64,000 nt of DNA, from assembly GCF_025319965.1 (NCBI RefSeq), contig NZ_CP012549.1:124001-188000 (forward strand). Reading direction: 5' to 3'. The stretch is from Campylobacter sp. RM16187. Its GTDB lineage: Bacteria > Campylobacterota > Campylobacteria > Campylobacterales > Campylobacteraceae. Numbering within the stretch: the first letter of the stretch is position 1; each line of letters starts with the position of its first letter. The notes below the pieces were generated by a model, which saw only the letters and a program-made list of their open reading frames with translations, did not search any database and had not been told where the DNA came from. A program made the position numbers and the translations under genes. This document shows positions 60,045 through 64,000 of this stretch, one piece after another.

Positions 60045-61904
60045 ATGAAAACAAAATCTTTGCTTTCATCGGTTTTAGTTGCAAGTATGCTGGTATGCGG
60101 CGCTACTACATCCGCACTTGCACTAGGAGGACCAAGCGGAGCGGCTCTTGATTATCAAGTCGCCGGAAAACTGGGCGGGGTGTATATGGATCCTTATGGA
60201 CTATCTCCTTTAAGCGCTATCATAATGAACGGCGGATACGTAATAGAAGATGCTGCGGTTAAAATTTTGCCTAAAAAGGGAGGTGAAATTTTAAGCTACA
60301 AAGTAGGTCCTCAAAGCCTAAAAACTTACGGCGGAATTCCCGTAGTAGGGCTTTATGCGAACTATCAAAACGAGGTTGAAGTAGAATACACTAGAGTTTT
60401 TAAAGGAGAAAAAGAAAAGATTAAAGAGAGTTATAAAATTTACACCGCGCCTTATTATCAAACCATGATAGGCACTAGCGGCGCGAATGCCGCTCCTTAC
60501 AAGGAGGTAAAGGTGCATAAGGTGGATAGTGAATTTAAAGATAGAATGTATCTTGTTAATAACGTCATCGGCAAGGCTGCGGGCAGGAATTCCAACTTCG
60601 TCTGGAACAACCCTATCGGCGGAGCTGCGGAGTGGAATTATCTATCAAACGTATTTGTAGTAGATACTCAGGGCGAAGTTCGCTGGTATATGAACGCAGA
60701 CAAGCTCTTAAATTTTAACGATATGTATAATACGGGCATTATGATGGGATTTCAGCAGGCAAACGACGGGGCGATCACTTGGGGATTTGGTCAAAGATAC
60801 GTTAAATACGACCTAATGGGACGCGAAATTTTTAATCGCAGACTACCGCTTGGATATCAAGACTTCTCTCATTCGCTTGATAATATGCAAAACGGCAACT
60901 ACCTAATTAGAGTTGCGAATTCAAACTACAAAAGAGCCGACGGCAAAAACGTCCGCACCGTTAGAGACGTGATAATCGAAGTCGATAGTGCAAGCGGCAA
61001 GGTCGTAGACGAGTGGAAGCTATACGATATCCTTGATCCTCATAGAAGCGACGTTATCAAGGTGCTTGATCAAGGTGCGGTCTGCTTAAACGTAGATGAG
61101 AGCCATGCGGGACAAACCATAAGCGAAGAGGAGCTTGCTAAGCTTGACACCAGCGATAAATTCGGCGATATCGCAGGAACGGGAGCCGGACGAAACTGGG
61201 CGCACGTAAATAGCGTGGATTACGATCCGAGCGATGATAGTATCATCATAAGCCCTCGCCATCAAAACGCCGTTATAAAAATCGGACGCGACAAAAAGGT
61301 TAAATGGATACTTGGAGCTTATAAGGGCTGGAAGGGCGAATTTAAAAACAAGCTCTTAACGCCGATTGACGCAAAGGGCAATAAAATCATCTGCGAAGAT
61401 GAATTTACGAAATGTCCGGGGTATTTGGACGAAAAGGGCGGATTTGACTGGACTTATACTCAACACACCGCGTTTAGGATAGACGAAAAATCCAAAAAAG
61501 GACTTATCTATATCACCGTTTTTGATAACGGCGATTCGCGCGGATTTGAGCAGCCTGCGTTAGCGTCTATGAAGTATAGTCGCGGCGTTATCTATAAGAT
61601 AGACGAGAGTAAAATGACCGTCGAGCAGGTTTGGGAATACGGCAAAAACCGCGGATCGGAGTGGTTTAGCCCTATAACCTCCTTAACAAGATATGAGGCG
61701 GATAAAAACTCTATCATGGTGTATTCCGCAACGGCAGGTATGCAATACGATCTATCAAAAGGTAAGATGTTAGGCGCTCCAAAGCCTGAGATAGACGAAT
61801 TTAAATGGGGAGAAACCGAGCCGAGCGTGCAAATTCAGTTTATAGGCACGGGCTCAGCCTATCAAGCGTTTCCTATAAGCATACAAAAGGCTTTTGAGAA
61901 GTGA
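60045..61904 (+). CDS. assT: Arylsulfate sulfotransferase AssT (copy 2)
   Basis: 619 residues with signal sequence (KTKSLLSSVLVASMLVCGATTSALA). The catalytic set is intact: H276 (FSHS), H387/N389 (WAHVNS), R405 (SPRHQ) and H474 (TQHTA). A CX6C pair (ICEDEFTKCPG) precedes the active histidine. The ATG at 60045 lies 6 nt from AAGGAG; the ATG at 60039 abuts that site and is rejected. Divergent from dsbL across a 240-bp control region, and followed by a terminator. Confidence 0.95.
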   Translation: MKTKSLLSSVLVASMLVCGATTSALALGGPSGAALDYQVAGKLGGVYMDPYGLSPLSAIIMNGGYVIEDAAVKILPKKGGEILSYKVGPQSLKTYGGIPVVGLYANYQNEVEVEYTRVFKGEKEKIKESYKIYTAPYYQTMIGTSGANAAPYKEVKVHKVDSEFKDRMYLVNNVIGKAAGRNSNFVWNNPIGGAAEWNYLSNVFVVDTQGEVRWYMNADKLLNFNDMYNTGIMMGFQQANDGAITWGFGQRYVKYDLMGREIFNRRLPLGYQDFSHSLDNMQNGNYLIRVANSNYKRADGKNVRTVRDVIIEVDSASGKVVDEWKLYDILDPHRSDVIKVLDQGAVCLNVDESHAGQTISEEELAKLDTSDKFGDIAGTGAGRNWAHVNSVDYDPSDDSIIISPRHQNAVIKIGRDKKVKWILGAYKGWKGEFKNKLLTPIDAKGNKIICEDEFTKCPGYLDEKGGFDWTYTQHTAFRIDEKSKKGLIYITVFDNGDSRGFEQPALASMKYSRGVIYKIDESKMTVEQVWEYGKNRGSEWFSPITSLTRYEADKNSIMVYSATAGMQYDLSKGKMLGAPKPEIDEFKWGETEPSVQIQFIGTGSAYQAFPISIQKAFEK

Positions 61905-61911
61905 TTTGCCA

Positions 61912-61950
61912 ATAGCCCTAAAATATATTTTGGGGCTATATTACTCTTTT
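61912..61950 (+). terminator. Terminator after assT copy 2
   Basis: 12-bp stem ATAGCCCTAAAA (61912-61923) / TTTTGGGGCTAT (61928-61939) with one G-U pair, 4-nt loop, then ATTACTCTTTTT. Confidence 0.8.
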
Positions 61951-62081
61951 TAAATTTAAATGTAGTGATTGCACATAAAATTTAAGCTAATTTTAATATG
62001 AGAATTAAAGATTAAAATTGTAATAAGTTTCAAAAGACGATTAATGTTAAGAATTTAGTTAATATCTAATTAGGAGGATTT

Positions 62082-63877
62082 ATGAAAAAGTTACTTTCAT
62101 CAGTAGTAGTTACAAGGGTTGCTTATCGGCACAAGTTCCATCGCAGCAGGCGGACCAAACAGTCCTGTCGGCTATAAATGTCCGGAAAACTCGGTGCAGT
62201 TCTTGTGAACCCTTATAAAATGACTCCTCTTACTGCTATCATTTATAACGGCGGGTACAACTTAAAGGATGTCAAAGTCGTCGTAAAAGGGAAAGGCGAA
62301 AAGGTGTTGATATAAAATACTCAGTATCTGACAAAGAGGTTTTAACGCATGGCGGTATTCCTGTTTGGGGACTTTATGCCGATCATGTAAATAACGTCGA
62401 AGTTAGCTACAAAAGAAATGGCGAAGCTATGAGCGAAACATATAAAATTCACGCTCCTGCTATCTTTATGAACACAAGCGGCACAGGACAACATACTTCG
62501 CTACCAAAAGCAAATGTCGTAAAAATGGATGAGAAATTTAAAGATAGGCTCTATTTTATAAACCATCTAATCAGAAATTCACTGCCAAATGCGGGGCAGG
62601 CGTTATGGAACTATCCTGCAGGCGGTGCTTTACCTTGGGATCTTGAGGCTATGAACTGGGTTGTGGATACAAACGGCGATATAAGATGGTATATGAAGTC
62701 TGATGTTATACGCGATCCTGATAACCTATATCGCAAGGGTAATATGATGGGCTTTCAGCAAACCAAAGACGGATATATGCTCTTTGGTATGGGGCAAAGA
62801 TATATCAAATTTGACCTAATGGGGCGCATAGTATTTGATAGAGTGTTGCCAAATTCATATATAGACTTCTCCCACCATATAGAACAAACCGCAAAAGGCA
62901 CTTATCTAATGCGTGTTGCAAGCGCAAATCAAAAAAGAGCAGACGGCAAAAATGTCCGCTCGGTTCGTGACGTTATCGTCGAGCTTGACCAAGACGGAAA
63001 AGTCATAGACGAGTGGAAAATTTACGATATCTTAGATCCTTATAGGGACGTAAATATCCTAGCACTTGATCAGGGCGCAGTATGTCTAAACGTAGATGCC
63101 GATAAAGCCGGAACAACCGCAAATAAAGAAGAACTTGAAGATCCAAATGCTCCTTGGGGAGATATACCGGGTGTTGGCATAGGTAGAAACTGGGCTCATA
63201 TAAATTCGGTCAATTATGATGCAGCAGATGACAGCATAATCCTTTCTATACGCCATCAAAGCGCTGTCGTAAAGATAGGCAGAGATAAAGAGGTTAAATG
63301 GATACTTGCCTCAAAAAGAGGCTGGAACGATAAACTAGCCAAAAAGCTACTAACTCCTGTGGATAAAAACGGCAAAGCGCTTGATTGTGATGATAACGGA
63401 AGATGCGAAAATACGGATTTTGACTTCTCTTGGACTTCACATACCGCTTATAAAGTAAATGAAAAGAGTAAGTCGGGAAAATTCATGCTAAGCGTATTTG
63501 ATAAGGGCGATGCAAGATATAACGAGCAGCCAGCACTTCCTACCGAAAAATACAGCCGTGCGGTTGAGTATGAAGTAGATGAGAAAAATATGATAGTTAA
63601 GCAGGTTTGGCAATACGGTAAAGAGCGCGGATTTGACTGGTATAGCGCTATAACTTCGGTTGTGAAGTATCAATCGCAATACGACTACATGTTTATATAT
63701 TCAGCTGTTGCCGGTCTTGCAAAACAGCTTCTTAAAATGGGTAAAACAGAACCTATTTTAAATGAGGTAAAATACGGCAGACAAGATGTTAAAGTGAAGA
63801 TTAAATTTACAGATATGGGACCTGCTACTATCGGTTATCGAGCGCTTCCTATCGACATAAATAAAGCCTTTAAATAA
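62082..63877 (+). pseudogene. assT: Arylsulfate sulfotransferase AssT (copy 3), frameshifted near its 5' end
   Basis: The ATG at 62082 has an AGGAGG site and begins MKKLLSSVVVT, but three one-base indels (near 62115, 62177 and 62310) are needed to read on through NSPVGYK, MSGKLGAVLVNPYKMTPL, and KYSVSDKEVLTHGG. From about 62315 the frame is open to the stop at 63875-63877 and encodes an otherwise complete AssT with the catalytic set (FSHH, WAHINS, SIRHQ, TSHTA) and a CX5C pair (LDCDDNGRC). A conventional gene caller would start at an internal ATG at 62429, which lacks a signal peptide. Two of the indels are in short homopolymers, so sequencing error is possible. Confidence 0.85.
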
Positions 63878-63889
63878 TCCTTTCTAAAT

Positions 63890-63932
63890 TTGCCTGCTTG
63901 GAGAGCACTTCTTTTGCTACTCCTGCAGGCAA
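63890..63932. repeat. Inverted repeat downstream of assT copy 3
   Basis: TTGCCTGC (63890-63897) and GCAGGCAA (63925-63932), 27 nt apart, no U-tract. A weak terminator candidate. Confidence 0.4.
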
Positions 63933-64000
63933 CTATTAAAAATTCGCCCTTTCAAATTTTACTCCTTGCGTGCGTGCTATTTTCAAAACAATTAAATTTT

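Noticed and set aside
62429-63877. Treating assT copy 3 as an intact 482-residue gene
   Set aside because: The start would be an internal Met without signal peptide; clear AssT N-terminal sequence continues upstream in shifted frames to an ATG with a good ribosome site at 62082.

Overview
The window is a chromosomal segment of a Campylobacter species. It is AT-rich, densely packed in short polycistronic runs, and reproduces several gene neighbourhoods known from C. jejuni: tig-clpP-def next to folE-fliI, and cmeABC-cmeR next to a CcoG-type ferredoxin, rpsU, a UPF0323 lipoprotein, a glutathionylspermidine-synthetase-like ligase, a 2-hydroxyacid dehydrogenase and yajQ. A complete periplasmic [FeFe]-hydrogenase operon and three arylsulfate sulfotransferase (AssT) genes are unlike C. 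jejuni. They would fit the anaerobic, hydrogen- or formate-dependent oral/intestinal group (C. concisus, curvus, rectus, showae), but the species assignment is inference.

Layout. 1-4.4 kb: end of a TonB-dependent receptor, then an iron-chelate ABC importer (binding protein, permease, ATPase) and a methyltransferase. 4.5-8.3 kb (minus): YceI protein, tandem-Mop molbindin, and the NifU/NifS Fe-S assembly pair. 8.5-11.1 kb (minus): unknown membrane protein, FliI, FolE. 11.3-18.3 kb (plus): tig, clpP, a degenerate-GGDEF gene, def, a ComM-like ATPase, nnrDE, purN. 18.3-26.2 kb (minus): CmeABC efflux pump, its TetR regulator with a clear promoter and operator, and CcoG. 26.3-32 kb (plus): rpsU, an HTH/coiled-coil protein, the lipoprotein/ligase pair, dehydrogenase, YajQ, and a HemN-like radical SAM enzyme. 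32-37.9 kb (minus): small lipoprotein, endonuclease IV, FadL, FadD, AAA ATPase. 38-42.8 kb: tRNA-Glu, threonine aldolase, TerC, MATE, AlkD-like protein, and a five-tRNA operon (Pro, His, Arg, Arg, Leu) behind a near-consensus sigma-70 promoter.

42.8-44.5 kb is a decayed region with repeats and a broken tyrosine-integrase gene whose remaining 5' end abuts hydF. 44.5-50.7 kb (minus) is the [FeFe]-hydrogenase operon: catalytic subunit, Tat-signal small subunit, cytochrome b, and maturases HydG, HydE and HydF. A perfect 36-bp palindrome lies just upstream and overlaps a candidate -10. 51-51.7 kb carries a Bcp peroxiredoxin and a tautomerase.

51.9-63.9 kb is an arylsulfotransferase island: assT1, a DUF3137 protein, a DsbA-like protein with a DsbI-like partner that has lost its catalytic cysteines, a response regulator and histidine kinase, an intact DsbI/DsbL pair, assT2, and a third assT broken by three one-base indels near its 5' end. 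In uropathogenic E. coli one assT-dsbL-dsbI set works as a unit, with the Dsb pair oxidising the AssT disulfide. Here that unit has been expanded and encloses its own two-component system. The strongest candidates for something new are this island, in particular the cysteine-less DsbI paralogue, and the palindrome controlling the hydrogenase operon.
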